A DNA stretch of 64,000 nucleotides. Source: Nicotiana tabacum. Taxonomy: Eukaryota > Streptophyta > Magnoliopsida > Solanales > Solanaceae. The notes below the pieces were generated by a model that was not told where the DNA came from, did not search any database, and was given only the letters and a program-made list of their open reading frames with translations. Position numbers and translations under genes: made by a program. Location: assembly GCF_000715075.1 (NCBI RefSeq), contig NC_134089.1, positions 67,066,697 through 67,130,696 of the forward strand. Reading direction: 5' to 3'. This document shows positions 32,496-45,213 of the stretch, piece by piece. How positions within the stretch are numbered: the first letter of the stretch is position 1; each line of letters opens with the position of its first letter.

Positions 32496-35331
32496 TGTCA
32501 CGGCCCTAAACCCGGACCTGGTCGTGATGGCGCCTCTCGTGAAGACAAGGCCAGCCGACACATTCCCATTTCCATATTAAGCAATTTAAAACAATAAATA
32601 TTAAGCCTTAAACATCCTAATAATTATCCCAAAATGATAAGCAATGACATTACAGTTTGTGGAAATAAAACCCAACACAGCCCGATATCGGGGTGTCACT
32701 AGTCATGAGCATCTATCCATATACTACAATTCTAAAGTGTCTACAAACTATTACAGAATCACTGAAAGAGAAAGAAATAAAAAAAGGGGGGAGAAGCACG
32801 GGGCTGCGGACGCCGAACAGCTACATCATGAATTCTGAAATCTGCCGGGAGCTCTCAACTTCGCAAGCAGGATCAGCAACGCCTGAATCTGCACACGGAG
32901 TGCAGGGAGTAAAGTGAGTACTACAACTCAGTGAGTAATAATCATAAATAAAGACTGAGAAATACGAAATCACATAAGGCACATTTCAGGCTATAATGAA
33001 GCAGTAAAAGCCAGTAAAACAATGAATCAGTACGGATATATAGAAATCACTTTTGTTCAACTTAAACTTCATGAAATGACTTTTCAACAGTTAAGCAAGT
33101 AAATGATAGGCAAATAAGAAAGATAAACACATAAACGTTCGCCTCTCAGGCACAATGTCAACAAATCTGCCCCCCGGGCAATATCTCAGAACAATACCAG
33201 CCCCTCGGGCTATATCTCACATCACAATGGGTACCCGCACTCTCTGGGGGTGTGCAGACTCCTGGATGGACCCCTTACGGCCCAAGCGCAATATCAAGCC
33301 ATCTCGTGGCATCATCACTAGGCTCTCGGTCTCATATCAACAAGCCACATCGTGGTGTACATATCTCAGGCCCTCGCCCTCATAATCATAATCAATATTT
33401 CCTCACAAGATAGGCCTTCGACCTTATATCAGTCAAAATCATCACAAGCCACTCGGGCAATAGTAAAGCATAATTCTCAGGCCAAAATATCATTTAAAAG
33501 ATTATTTAAGTGTTAAAACAGAGTAAGCATGGTTGAGCTATGAAAACAGTGGAATATAGCATAACTAAGTTCAAGTATAACGTCAAAACAGTGAGGAAAT
33601 ATCAATAAAATCCCCTAAGGGTTCAAATAGTTGGCACGAGGCCCAAATATGGCATTCAACCCAAAACATGATGATAGCAAATAGATTTCAGTCAAATATG
33701 TGGTAAAATAGTCATTCGGGACGGACTAACTCACAATCCCCAACAGTGCAGGACCCCACGCTCATCATCAAGCGTGTGCGTCACCTCAATATAGCACAAC
33801 GATGCGCAATCCGGGGTTTCATACCCTCAGGACATCATTTACAATTATTACTTACCTTGATCTGGTCCAAACTCTAGCCCGTGATGCCTTTGCCCTCACG
33901 AACCGACCTCCGGATGCTCCAATCTATCCATAATCAGTATATAACCATTAAAATATGCTAAGGGAACAAAACCCACTCAAAAATATCCAATTTACATCAA
34001 AAAATTCCAAAATTGCAATAACCCGGCCCCCGGGTCCACGTCTCGGAATCTGACAAAAATCACATCAATATAATCCTCATCCTCCCACGAGTCTATACAT
34101 ATCAAGAACATCAAAATCGGGCCTCAAATGACCCTCAAACCCCCACTCAAAGGTTTCTTAATCTCAAGCCCTAATTACCCATTTTTGCTACTGATTTTCC
34201 ATGGATTTCAAGCTTACAAATGTTAAAATTCATCATAGAAACAAGTTTAGGGTCCAAAAATCTTACCTCCATGAAACCCTCTTGAATTACCTCTTCAATT
34301 AGCTCTCCAAAGCTTTTTCCCGAATGAAATATGGTGGAAACCCACTCAAAATCGCGAAGGGAACCTTTTTATACTTTCTGACCCAGGCATTTTCGCACCT
34401 GCGATCCATTTCTCGCTTCTGTGGTATCGCTTCTGCAACCAAATCCACCGCATCTGTGGTTTTCATTAAATTGCCAATTTCCGCATCTGCGATGCTAACT
34501 CCGCACCTGCGCTATCGAAGGTGCGGTTACCCAACCGCTTCTGCGGTTCCTGCCAACTTTACCATCTTCCGCTTCTGTGACCAATCTTCCGCATTTTCGG
34601 CGTTGCACCTACGGTCCCCAATCTGCAGGTGCGGAAACAACAGAAGCAACAAAAATTTGCAGCTCCTCCAAACTCCCAAACTCTCTGCCAACCATCCGAA
34701 ATCACCCTGAGGCCCCCGGGACCTCAACCAAAAACACAAATATATCCCATAACCTTATTCAAACTTATACCAATCTTCAAAACACCTCAAATAACATCGA
34801 ATCAACCAAAACACATCGGATTTATGCCTAAGCTTCCAAAATCTTCCGAATTACGCTTTCGATCAAAAGGTATACCAAACCACATCCGAATGATCTGAAA
34901 TTTTGCACACACATCCCAAATGCCATAATGGAACTACGGAAACTTCCGTAATTCCATTCCGATCCCTATATAAAAATCTTACCTATCAACCAGAAAAATG
35001 CCAAAATTTCAATTTCGCCAAGTCAAGCCTAAACCTTCCACGGACCTCCAAAATGCATTCCAGTCACGCTCCTAAGTCCCAAATAACCTAACGGAGCTAA
35101 CCAAATCATAAAAATTCCGATCCGAGATCATATACCAACAAGTCAAATCTTGGTCAAACCTTTCAAATTTCAAGCTTCAAACTGAGAACTGTTTTTCCAA
35201 ATTTATTCCGATTACCCTGAAAACCAAAATCAACGATTTACATAAGTCATAATACATCACACGGGGCAAGTCATGCCCGAGAACTGGCGAGCAAAGTGCA
35301 AAAGCTCAAAATGACCGGTCGGGTCGTTACA
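32496..35331 (-). mobile_element. LTR2 (complete, Tekay-related)
   Basis: 2836 bp, minus-sense TGTAACGACCCGACCGGTC to GGGCCGTGACA. It has a polypurine tract on one side (35332-35345) and a PBS on the other, so it is both a 3' LTR for int1 and a 5' LTR for int2. TATA box TATAAAAAGG at 34364-34373; word array 34396-34640 immediately upstream. No ORF of substance: long open frames at 34324-34898 follow the repeated words. Confidence 0.88.
34396..34640. repeat. CGCACCTGCGG/TTCTGCGG word array in LTR2
   Basis: At least ten variants of CGCACCTGCG, CGCTTCTGCGG and CGCATCTGCGG separated by 10-25 bp. Nearest word is about 20 bp from the TATA box. Confidence 0.82.
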
Positions 35332-36787
35332 TCCTCCCCCACTTAAACATACGTTCGTCCTCGAACGTGCCTGGAGTTGTTCCGAAAACCATCAAATCGC
35401 TGTGTAACCTTACCATGCACATACCCGGGGGTGATCCCACGTCACCCTATCTTATTTAGGTCCGATAACACAATGTAACTAAAATTTTACAATCCAACCT
35501 AGCCCATAAACCTTAGAACCACATTTCCACTTCCGAAATCATTCACCAGATCAGAATCTCACATCTATACTCTGAATAAGCCCGAATAAGTTGTAATAAG
35601 CCATGCCTACAACCTCAGGTATAATTACATGATATACCACATAACCCAAACACTTGTAGCAATAACTTTTAATCACATCAGCTGCACACAACAACCGAAT
35701 ACCGATAGAAAACCTCTTATCAACTAAAGTCTCATCCCAACACTTTTATATACTGCCAATGAAAAAGGAAACACGCAATAAGCCATAACCATTTCTCAAA
35801 TCAACCATTTGCGAAGCCACCTCTCCTTTGGCAAAGACCATAGCAACTTTATGAGCTGAACCTCGATGTTAACTACTCTAGTGGCATGACACCTCAATAC
35901 AGACTAAAGCCACAAATTGCGCAATCCACACACCAATAAGCAACAATCCGAACATACTCAAATCATGAAAATGACTCAAATGAAAGAGTTGTACTGCAAG
36001 CTCACTAGTACTACCTCAACACAATGCTGAGAACCCGTCACACGTCGTAGAAACAGAACATACAAATCCAATCCGAAGGATCATTCCTCCACATAGCTTC
36101 GCTCCAATACGCGACCTCATCCAAACACTGGTCCACATGAAATGCCTCAAGTCACTATGCTCAAAATCGACAACTATGCGCAATATGATGTCTAAAACCA
36201 AAGAAGTCATCATAACCACCGCGAAGCAATTGACATAACATTACACAACCCGAAAGGACATAACCGATACGCCATCCACCGAGAAATACCCAGTACTCTT
36301 CTCGCTCGAATTCCACTACGAAACCCCAATAGAACCGTACCACATGTGCCTATAACCAACAAATTCCAACACCTCGCAACACGTAAAGGTAACTTATAGA
36401 TTTACTCAGAACACCAGTAGCTCAATAACAATTGAATCAACACATTCCTCACCACTGGCAACTCGAAGTCAACAAAGCCGTCTCAATGCAAAATATACAT
36501 CCATATAGGTCTACCAATGAACCCTTATCAAGGAGTTCCTAAAGCTGATCCTTCAACTCCTTTAACCCCGCTGGTGCCATACGCTACGGTGCCCGGCACC
36601 AAATCAGTACCAAAATCAACAACCCCATCTGGCAACATGCTCGGCCACAAGAAACACATCCGAAAAGTCCCTCACCACCGAAACTGAATCAATGGTAGGA
36701 GTCTCTGCACTAACATCCATCACGAAGGCCCAAATAAGAAAGACAATCCTTCACAGCCATCCACTGGGTCTTCGAAATATAAAACCA

Positions 36788-37042
36788 CTATACTAAGAAC
36801 AAATTCGTCGAACCTCGCCACTCAATCCGTGGCATTCCCAGCATAGCCCACATCGCCGCCTTAGCGCAATTGTCCAAAATAACACTACACGGAGAGAACC
36901 AGTCTATACCCAATATCACAACAAATCCTAACTTACCAAGCAGCAAAAGATCCACTTGGGTCTTCAAACTCTGATAGTCACCACACAGTGCCGATACACG
37001 TGACCCACAACCACAACATAACCTGTTTATGAGAACTCCCAA
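36788..37042 (-). pseudogene. Tekay-type protease remnant in int1
   Basis: 85 codons with LLLLGKLGFVVILGIDWFSP and CSVILDNCAKA, then GMPRIEWRGS. It matches the end of the protease domain in the element at 1-380 (VILGMDCLSLCRAILDYHAK). The active-site D-S-G/D-P-G-S motif is not preserved upstream. Confidence 0.7.
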
Positions 37043-37291
37043 TCTCCAACTCTATATAGCACACGAATCACCATATCTGATCCCAACTCCACCTGAATAT
37101 GCAACACACCTCTAATACCCAAACATCCATGAGAGGTACCCCTAAAAATTCTTTTGTACCACCAAGCAACTCGAATATCAGCAGTCAATCCAATAAGAGA
37201 GTGCCACAATACCAAGGAAGTACCATCAACTTAATCATATTGCCTTTTTCTAAAACATATACCCTCGTCAAATCACCCCAATTAGCAATAC

Positions 37292-37383
37292 CATTTCCTT
37301 AATCACCTTAAGATCATTTCCTCAATCATCTGAAGCTCATTTCCCTAATTATCTGAAGCTCATTTCTCTAATTATCTGAAGTT
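37292..37383. repeat. Four tandem 23-bp units
   Basis: CATTTCCTCAATCATCTGAA-type units at 37292, 37315, 37338 and 37361, 80-90 percent alike. Confidence 0.88.
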
Positions 37384-39581
37384 GCCCTTGCCTAAGGATG
37401 TTATGATCTTCCTTTCAGAACTGAACCGAGACCTTACACATGCAAATCTCAAGCCTACACTACATACCGCATAAACTATACTGTATGAGGGTAACCATGA
37501 GAACTTCGTATCCCTTCTGAGCCATAAGCAACCATGTACTCAAGTAACCAAGAACTTTCCATTGAGCCCATTTGGAAGAAAATCACTACACATCCCATGC
37601 TCCTCATGCCAGTAGAAAATATACACCTCCAAACCGCGGTAGAAATCAACAAGAACTTTCCGACTCCCCTTTGCACAAAAACCAAGTTTGTTAGGACTAA
37701 AACCTCCTAACTTAACCAACCTACGCAGGCCATTAAAACTCAAGAACATTGCCGTGAAGTACCTGTATGAACTCATTATCCCGTAAACACCCAAGGAACT
37801 AATCATATCCTTACCATACCGATCCGGCCTACTACTAAGCTATCCCATCTATCCGAGTTTCCTTCTAATTGACCTTCAACTTGATGCTCTTTCTTGATGT
37901 TACACCACAATTCCTTAACCCAGACTCACCACACAAAATCCAAGCATAAAACCACACCGTCTAAGTTTCATATGCCGCTGAATACTCTCTTAAATATTCC
38001 CAAAAGCACTACATTCAAAATACCTACCCTGACGAAATTTCCTGTAAATCCAAAGTCATTGCCATTCCCTTCCTGATACTGATATATATATATATAGAAT
38101 TCCTTAATTGATATCGAAATACCACAAGTCTTGACACCCTCCAAATGCAAACCTCAGTTTCTAGCCAAAAGTACAACTTGAAAATCTCCAATTATTACAT
38201 GTAAAATCTTGAACACCTTGGAACCATTCTCGAGAGTCATCCACTCTACTCATATTGCAATTAGCCTGATCAAATGAACCGAGCAATATATGCCTCATTA
38301 GCACTCCGACACTGCAAAATATAACCTCACCTTAACGCAACCAAGCAACTTCCTATTCTATGCACTGCACACCCTTACCAATAACCACTCAAAACATTCC
38401 ATGATTCTCATACACCTATGAAGAATAATATAACCTTTGTCAAAATCTTCCTTTACTCGATCCATCCTCGATCTTAATCTCCACACGCCATAACTGATTC
38501 ACCAACACGCCTCAAACTGGAACCAACGTAGCACATAACCGTACAATCAACAACTCAATAGTAGAGTCCCCCACTTGGTTTGAAGCCATATATCAAAACA
38601 CACACACAATAACTCATAACGCGTATACTCTATTACTGTCATGATACCATGGTGATATTTAAACTCAATCCTTCATAAGCTCGTGAAACACAGACCATCT
38701 AGTACTTTAAATCTTCTACAAATCTCGCATTCATCCTCATAACAGTCAAGCCCACTCTCTTAAGCGACCCAAATTGAAATTTCAACACTTATATTTCACT
38801 TGTAAATGAGATCTTCTAATAGACATCATAAGGATCACACAACCTGAGAACACTCCGCAGGAGATAACCCACCTGCTTTGCCTCCAACTAACATTTCTGT
38901 ATACATTCCACCGTCATAAACATTACGCAGTCACTGAATCTTCCTAAGTCTGAACTCATACCATAACATGAAATTTACTTCACTCCCAACTAGAAAACAT
39001 GAAAAGATTCTTCACACACCCATAACTCGGGACTATACCTCAAATCAAGATGAACATCAAGTACCTAATAGTTCTTTCATCCTCCAGCAGACCCTTCTCG
39101 TTGTTACCAAATCATATGAATACACCTCCTAGTCATACAATACTCATCATGTAGCTATCCAGTCATTACTCCCCTTAATAGGGACACAACAGAACATACA
39201 AGTTCAAAAACACGTGCTCACACAATCAACACCTCGGTGCTCAAGCTATAGGCAAAAAATCCGGCCTCGAGTCCTCCAGACTAGCCCAACATCAACACAC
39301 AGAGATCACATCCCGCCCCTCGATCAGGGAACCACAAGCCATCGATGTACATCTGATACCGAGTGCTCATGCGCGCATACCAATGCGTGGAAGGAATTCA
39401 AAGAGTTACTTTTCAAGCTGAACCAAGGACGCACGATAAGAATTCAAGAATGTGAAGTTTTTCCTAAAGGTTCTACAGCCTCCAGAGGATAAGTACAGAC
39501 GTCTCCGTACCGATCCATAAGACTCTACTAAACCTGCTCATGACTCGTGAGACCTATGTAACCTAGGCTCTGATACCAACT

Positions 39582-42380
39582 TGTCACGACCCTAAACCTG
39601 GACCTGGTCGTAATGGCGCCTCTCGTGAAGACACAGCCAGTTGACACATTCCCATTTCCATTTTAAGCAATCTAAAATAATAAATATTAAGCCTTAAACA
39701 TCATAATAATTATCCCAAAATGATTAGCAGTGACATTATGGTTTGCGGAAATAAAACCCAACACAGCCCGATACCGGGGTGTCACTAGTCATGAGCATCT
39801 ATCCATATACTACAATTCTAAAGTGTCTACAAACTATTACAGAATCACTAAAAGAGAAAGAAATGAGAAAAAGGGGGAGAAGCACGGGGCTACGGACGTC
39901 GAGCAACTACCTCGTGAACGCCGGAATCTACCGGGAGCTCTCAACTCTCGCAAGCAGGATTAGCAACGCCTGAATCTGCACACAGGGTGCAGGGAATAAA
40001 GTGAGTACTCCAACTCAATGAGTAACAATCATAAATAAATACTGAGAAATACGAAATCATGTAAGGCACATTTCAGGATATAATGAAGCAGTAAAAACCA
40101 GTAAAACAGTAAATCAGTACGGATATGTAGAAATCATTTTTGTTCAACTTAAACTTCATGAAATGCCTTTTGAACAGTTAAGCAAGTAAATGACAGGCAA
40201 ATAAGAAAGATAAACACATAAAGGTTCACCCCTCAGGCACAATATCAACAAATCTACCTCTTGGGCAATATCTTAGAACAATACCAGCCCCTCGGGCTAT
40301 ATCTCACATCACAATAGGTACCCGCGCTCACTGGGGGTGTGCAGACTCCTGGAGGGGCCCCTTATAGCCCAAGCGCAATATCAAGCCATCTCGTGGCATC
40401 ATCACTAGGCTCTCGGCCTCATATCAACAAGCCACCTCATGGCGTACATATCTTAGGCCATCGGCCTCATAATCATAATCAGTGTTTCCTCACAACATAG
40501 GCCATCGGCCTTATATCAGTCAAAATCCTCACAAGTCACTCGGGCAATAGTAAAGCATGATTCTTAGCCCAAAATATCATTTAAAAGATTATTTAAGTGT
40601 TAAAACAGAGTAAGCATGGCTGAGTTATGAAAATAGTGGAATAGAGCATGACTGAGTTCAAGTATAACGTCAAACTAGTGAGGAAATATCAATAAAAATC
40701 CCCTAAGGGTTCAAATAGTTGGCACGAGGCCCAAATATGGCATTCAACCTAAAACATGATGATAGCAAATAGATTTCAGTCAAATACGCGGTAAAATAGA
40801 CATTCAGTACAAACTAAGTCACAATCCCAACAGCGAATGACCCCACGCTCGTCATCAAGCGTGTGCATCACCTCAATATAGCACAACGATGCGCAATCCG
40901 GGGTTTCATACCCTCAAGACATCATTTACAACCATTACTCACATCTATCTGGTATCAACCTCTGGATGCTCCAATCTAGCTACAATCAGTACATAACCAT
41001 TAAAATATGCTAAGGGAACAAAGCCCACTCGAAAATATCCAATTTACATCAAATTCCCGAAATTGCTCTAACCCGGCCCCAGGGCCTACGTCTCGAAATC
41101 CGACAAAAATCACATCAATATAATCCTCATCCTCTCACGAGTCTATACATATGAAGAACATCAAAATCGGTCCTCTAATGGCCCCTCAAACCCCCACTCA
41201 AAAGTCTCTTAATCTCAAGCCCTAATTAATCATTTTTGCTACTGATTATCCATGGATTTCAAGCTTAAAAATGTTAAAATTCATCATATAAATAAGTTTA
41301 GGGTCCAAAAATCTTACCTCCACAAAACCCTCTTGAATTCCCTCTTCAATTAGCTCTACAAAGCTTTTTCCCGAATGAAATATGGTAAAAACCCACTCAA
41401 AATCGCGAAGGGAACCTTTTTATACTTTCTGACCCATGCATTTTTGCACCTGCGGTCCATTTCCCGCTTCTGCGGTATCGCTTCTGCAACCAAATCCACC
41501 GCATCTGCGGTTTTCAGTAAATTGCCAATTTCGCATCTGCGATGCTAACTCCGCACCTGCTCCATCGAAGGTGCGGTTACCCAATCGCTTTTGCGGTTCC
41601 TGCCAACTTTACCATCTTCCGCTTCTGCGACCAATCTTCCGCATTTGCGGTGTTTCACCTGCGGTCCCCAATCCACAGTTGCGGAAACAACAGAAGCAAC
41701 AAAAATCTGCAGCTCCTACAAACTCTCAAACTCTCCGCCAACCATCCGAAATCACCCAGAGGCCCCCGGGACCTCAACCAAAAACACAAACATATCCCAT
41801 AATCTTATTCAAACTTATACTAATCTTCAAAACACCTCAAACAACATCGAATCAACCAAAACACATCGGATTCAAGCCTAAGCTTCCAAAATCTTTCGAA
41901 TTACGCTTTCGATCAAAAAGTATACAAACCACGTCTTAATGATCTGAAATTTTGCACACACATCCCAAATGCCACAACGGAACTATGACAACTTCCGGAA
42001 TTCTATTCCGACCCCTATATCAAAATCTCACCTATTAACCGAAAAAATGCCAAAATCTCAATTTCGCCAAGTCAAGCCTAAACCTTCCACGAACCTCCAA
42101 AATGCATTCCGATCACGCTCCTAAGTCCCAAATAACCTAACAGAGATAACCAAATCATAAAAATTCAGATCCGAGATCATATACCAATAAGTGAAATCTT
42201 GGTCAAACTTTTCAAATTTCAAGCTTCAAACTGAGAACTGTTCTTCCAAATTCATTATGATTACCCTGAAAACCAAAACCAACGATTTACATAAGTCATA
42301 ATATATCACACGGGGCAAGTCATGCCCGAGAACTAGAGAGCAAAGTGCAAAAGCTCAAAACGACCGGTCGGGTCGTCACA
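39582..42380 (-). mobile_element. LTR1 (complete, Tekay-related)
   Basis: 2799 bp, same termini as LTR2 and about 93-95 percent alike by eye. TATA box 41415-41424, word array about 41446-41700. It is the 5' LTR of the int1 element. It inserted within LTR0, whose sequence starts immediately at 42381. Confidence 0.88.
41446..41700. repeat. CGCACCTGCGG/TTCTGCGG word array in LTR1
   Basis: Same words and spacing as 34396-34640, about 20 bp upstream of the TATA box. Confidence 0.82.
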
Positions 42381-43268
42381 CGAACGCTAACACATCCTCA
42401 CGAATGTGATACCTTACACAGCTTTGCCTATGCGAACGCGTTACCTCATTCGCGAACGCGATGCTCAATCAGACTCAATGCGGGACCCATATCGCGAACG
42501 CGAAGGGCAACTGGCCTACCTCACTCAACATCTCTTCGTGAACACGTGAGCCCTCTCGCAAACGCGAAGGGCAAAACTCTACAACACTGATCTGAAGAAA
42601 TCTGCAACTTTCAAAACAAGAATTTGATCCGTTTAACCATCCAAAACTCACCCGAGGCCCTCGGGACCTCAACCAAACATGACAACATATCCCATAACCT
42701 CATTCAAATTTGTTTCAACCTTCAGAACGCTCAAAACAACATCAAAATACCAAAATCACATCGGATTCAAGCCTAAGAACTTCCAAATTCCGCTTTTGAT
42801 CAAAAAGTCTACCAAACCTCGTCTGAATGACCTGAAATTTTGCACACACGTCACAGAATGACACAACGGACCTACTCCAACTTTCAGAATTCCATTCCAA
42901 CTACTTTATCAAAATCTCACATATCAACCGGAAAACACCAAAATTCCAATTTTGCCAATTCAAGCCTAACTCTATTCTGGACCTTCAAAACACATTCTGA
43001 CCACGCTCCTAAGTCCCAAATCACCTCACGGAGCTAGCCAAATCATAAGAATTCCAATCCGAGATCATATACTAACAAGTCAAAACTCGGTCAAACCTTT
43101 CAAATTTTAAGCTTCAAACTGAGAACTGTTCTTCCAAATTCATTCTGATTACCCTGAAAACCAAAATCGATGATTTACATAAGTGATAATACACCACACG
43201 GGACCAGTCATGCCCGAGAACTGGCGAGCGAAGTGCAAAAGCTCAAAATGATCGGTCGGGTCATTACA
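42381..43268 (-). mobile_element. LTR0, first 0.9 kb, with a different word array
   Basis: Minus-sense start TGTAATGACCCGACCGATC at 43268. Collinear with the first part of LTR1 and LTR2. Its array (42381-42575) uses TTCGCGAACGCGA-type words instead of CGCACCTGCGG. It is cut at 42380 by LTR1. Confidence 0.78.
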
Positions 43269-45000
43269 AAGCATTAAACCACTCTCAATAAATTAAGCCT
43301 AGAAACATCACCACTTCGGTTAATACTAACAATTAGGACCTATAGCAACTAAAACCATCATATATACACTTCCTGATCATCGTACAAGATATACAAGTCA
43401 CAAACAAATAACAAACTTCTAACCTTCTAACTTGAGAGAGGGACTCTAACTCACCAAATTTAAGCTCATTCACCTACTCTATCAAATAAGCTAATAACAT
43501 CACCTATCTATCATGAAATAAGTGCCCTCACACGAATAAATAGTCCATACACTCAAATCAAACAATGAATATTATATAAGGACTTAGCATCAAAGAACAA
43601 CTCTCACACTCACAACGAATTCACATGTATGCACAAAAAACCATAGGTTTGTCCATTATGTACATCTCTACTAATTAAGTATGCTCAAATAGGACTTTAA
43701 CGGGTTGTAATATTAGCTAGGGGGCGTGTAGGAGAATTATATAATAGTGACTTACACTTTCCTAAGCATTTTACACTTTTAGACTTCATCACCCATTATT
43801 TTCTACTCTTCACTTTTATTTTTCAGCTCTCTCTTCATCAATTGTTTCACAAGTATTTCCCTCATATCAAGAATGTTTCAATTTTTTTTCTCAAACCAAT
43901 TCTCTTCATTCTCTTTTTTTCATGTCACATTCTTTTCAAGAGGTCCTTTTCATCACTTTTCAGCTATCGTTGGTCATCATTTTTCACTTAACCATCTCAT
44001 TTTCAGATTTCACAATTAATATCACAGTCTAAGCAACAACGCTCAAGGAAACAGGGCGCAAAAACTAGGGATTCAAACAAAAGGATCAAGTCAAAAATAT
44101 GGCTTCCAAACAAAAGGTTACAGGCTCAAAGGGCTAACTAGTGGTACAATATTTGAAAAGGCTAAAATTCACAAGACATATCAAAAAAATTGATTATCAA
44201 CTTCTAAACAGAGCAACACTTTTATTTCGCTTCAATAACATGCAGGGCAAGTTCTAGACTAAGATGCAAAACATGGAATATGTATGAAATCATCACCCCA
44301 CATGGAACAAGTATCAATCAAGATGGATCAATTCCACTCTAAAACAGATAGGGTCATAGCGAATGATAAAATAAGAATGAGCTATATACAGAGTCGCAAC
44401 CATGAGCTTAAGCGTCAGAAAATCCGCTATTTTATTCATTACTCAAGCACTCAGAGGAAAGTACTATTCAAACTCAGGCCTAAATATGCTAATATCAAAC
44501 AAGTCACAAAAGTTTTTTTTTCTTCTCCCTCTTTTTTTTTCTCCTAAAAAAAATCTACTCCTAAAAATAAAATAATTTACTCGGTTCAAGTTACATCCCC
44601 TGGAAAAGAACCGATGCACAAAGAAAAACCAAGAGGGATTATTGTCTAACTAAAACTAACTAGAAAAGAAAATAAATTATTTTTGGATTTTTTTTGTTGG
44701 ACTTTAATCTCTCAAGAAAGTTGTCAACAAAATCCATCGTCGGAAAAAAATCAAAGTTTTCTAATTTTTTTTTCTTTTTTCGTTTTTTTCTTTTTTCTTT
44801 TTAATAAAAACTACTACACTAAGAACGAGTACTACACTAAGATAGCATAGAAAATTACCCAGACAATCTCCACACCCCACACTTAAAATTATGCAATGTC
44901 CTCAATGTACACTGAAAATAACAAGAGGGTAAAAGAGACTCCCTGGTAGGCCAAAGGCTGAAGCATTAGCAATTCACAGGATACTCAGACTTCTCCCAGG
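43269..45000 (-). mobile_element. 3' untranslated region of non-autonomous element D
   Basis: Non-coding. Homologous to G at 23018-23500 in reverse complement (minus-sense TTTTAAGTGTGGGGTG near 44880, GAACCGAG near 44585), which ties D to the Athila lineage. Several T-rich runs (44510-44560, 44760-44800). The 3' LTR is not present; LTR0 of the Tekay family occupies the next position. Confidence 0.65.
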
Positions 45001-45157
45001 TATGATCCCTTGTGCGGGTACCTCACACTTAGTTTCAATCACCTGCTCGCTTTTGCACATGCCTATTCTCTTTGATTTCATGCTCTTACTCGTACAAAAC
45101 ACAAAAATAGCACTACAACAATAACACAATAAAAAACTAAAAAGAAAAAAAAATAGA

Positions 45158-45205
45158 ATTGGGTTGTCTCCCAACAAGCATTTAATTTAACATCGCGGCA
45201 CGATG
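45158..45205 (-). ncRNA. Conserved double-hairpin cassette (element D)
   Basis: Hairpin 1 reads CATCGT-GCC-GCGATG: an A-T pair replaces the G-C pair of F and G. The palindrome has decayed to AAATGCTT. Hairpin 2 stem is intact with one loop change. It starts 8 nt after the ancestral stop (45214-45216). Confidence 0.62.
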
Positions 45206-45213
45206 CCATCCTT

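Larger units (their letters stand above)
35332..39581 (-). mobile_element. Internal region int1 with PBS, PPT and pol relics
   Basis: Flanked by LTR1 (PBS 39566-39578, minus) and LTR2 (polypurine tract, minus-sense AAGTGGGGGAGGA, 35332-35344). Only traces of coding remain: a protease remnant near 37040-36790 (LGFVVILGIDWFSPCSVILD, then GMPRIEWRGS) and the start of the RT spacer near 36640-36530 (VKGVEGS corresponding to LKELKEQ), both with deletions. RT core, RNase H and integrase are absent, so the element is a non-autonomous deletion derivative. The remainder is non-coding with no other feature beyond the 23-bp repeats. Confidence 0.75.

Noticed and set aside
41436..41939. 167-codon plus-strand frame in LTR1 (and a similar one at 34324-34710)
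   Set aside because: Antisense to the LTR, made of repeated C-rich words without stops; composition is Cys/Pro/Ser-rich and no family resemblance.
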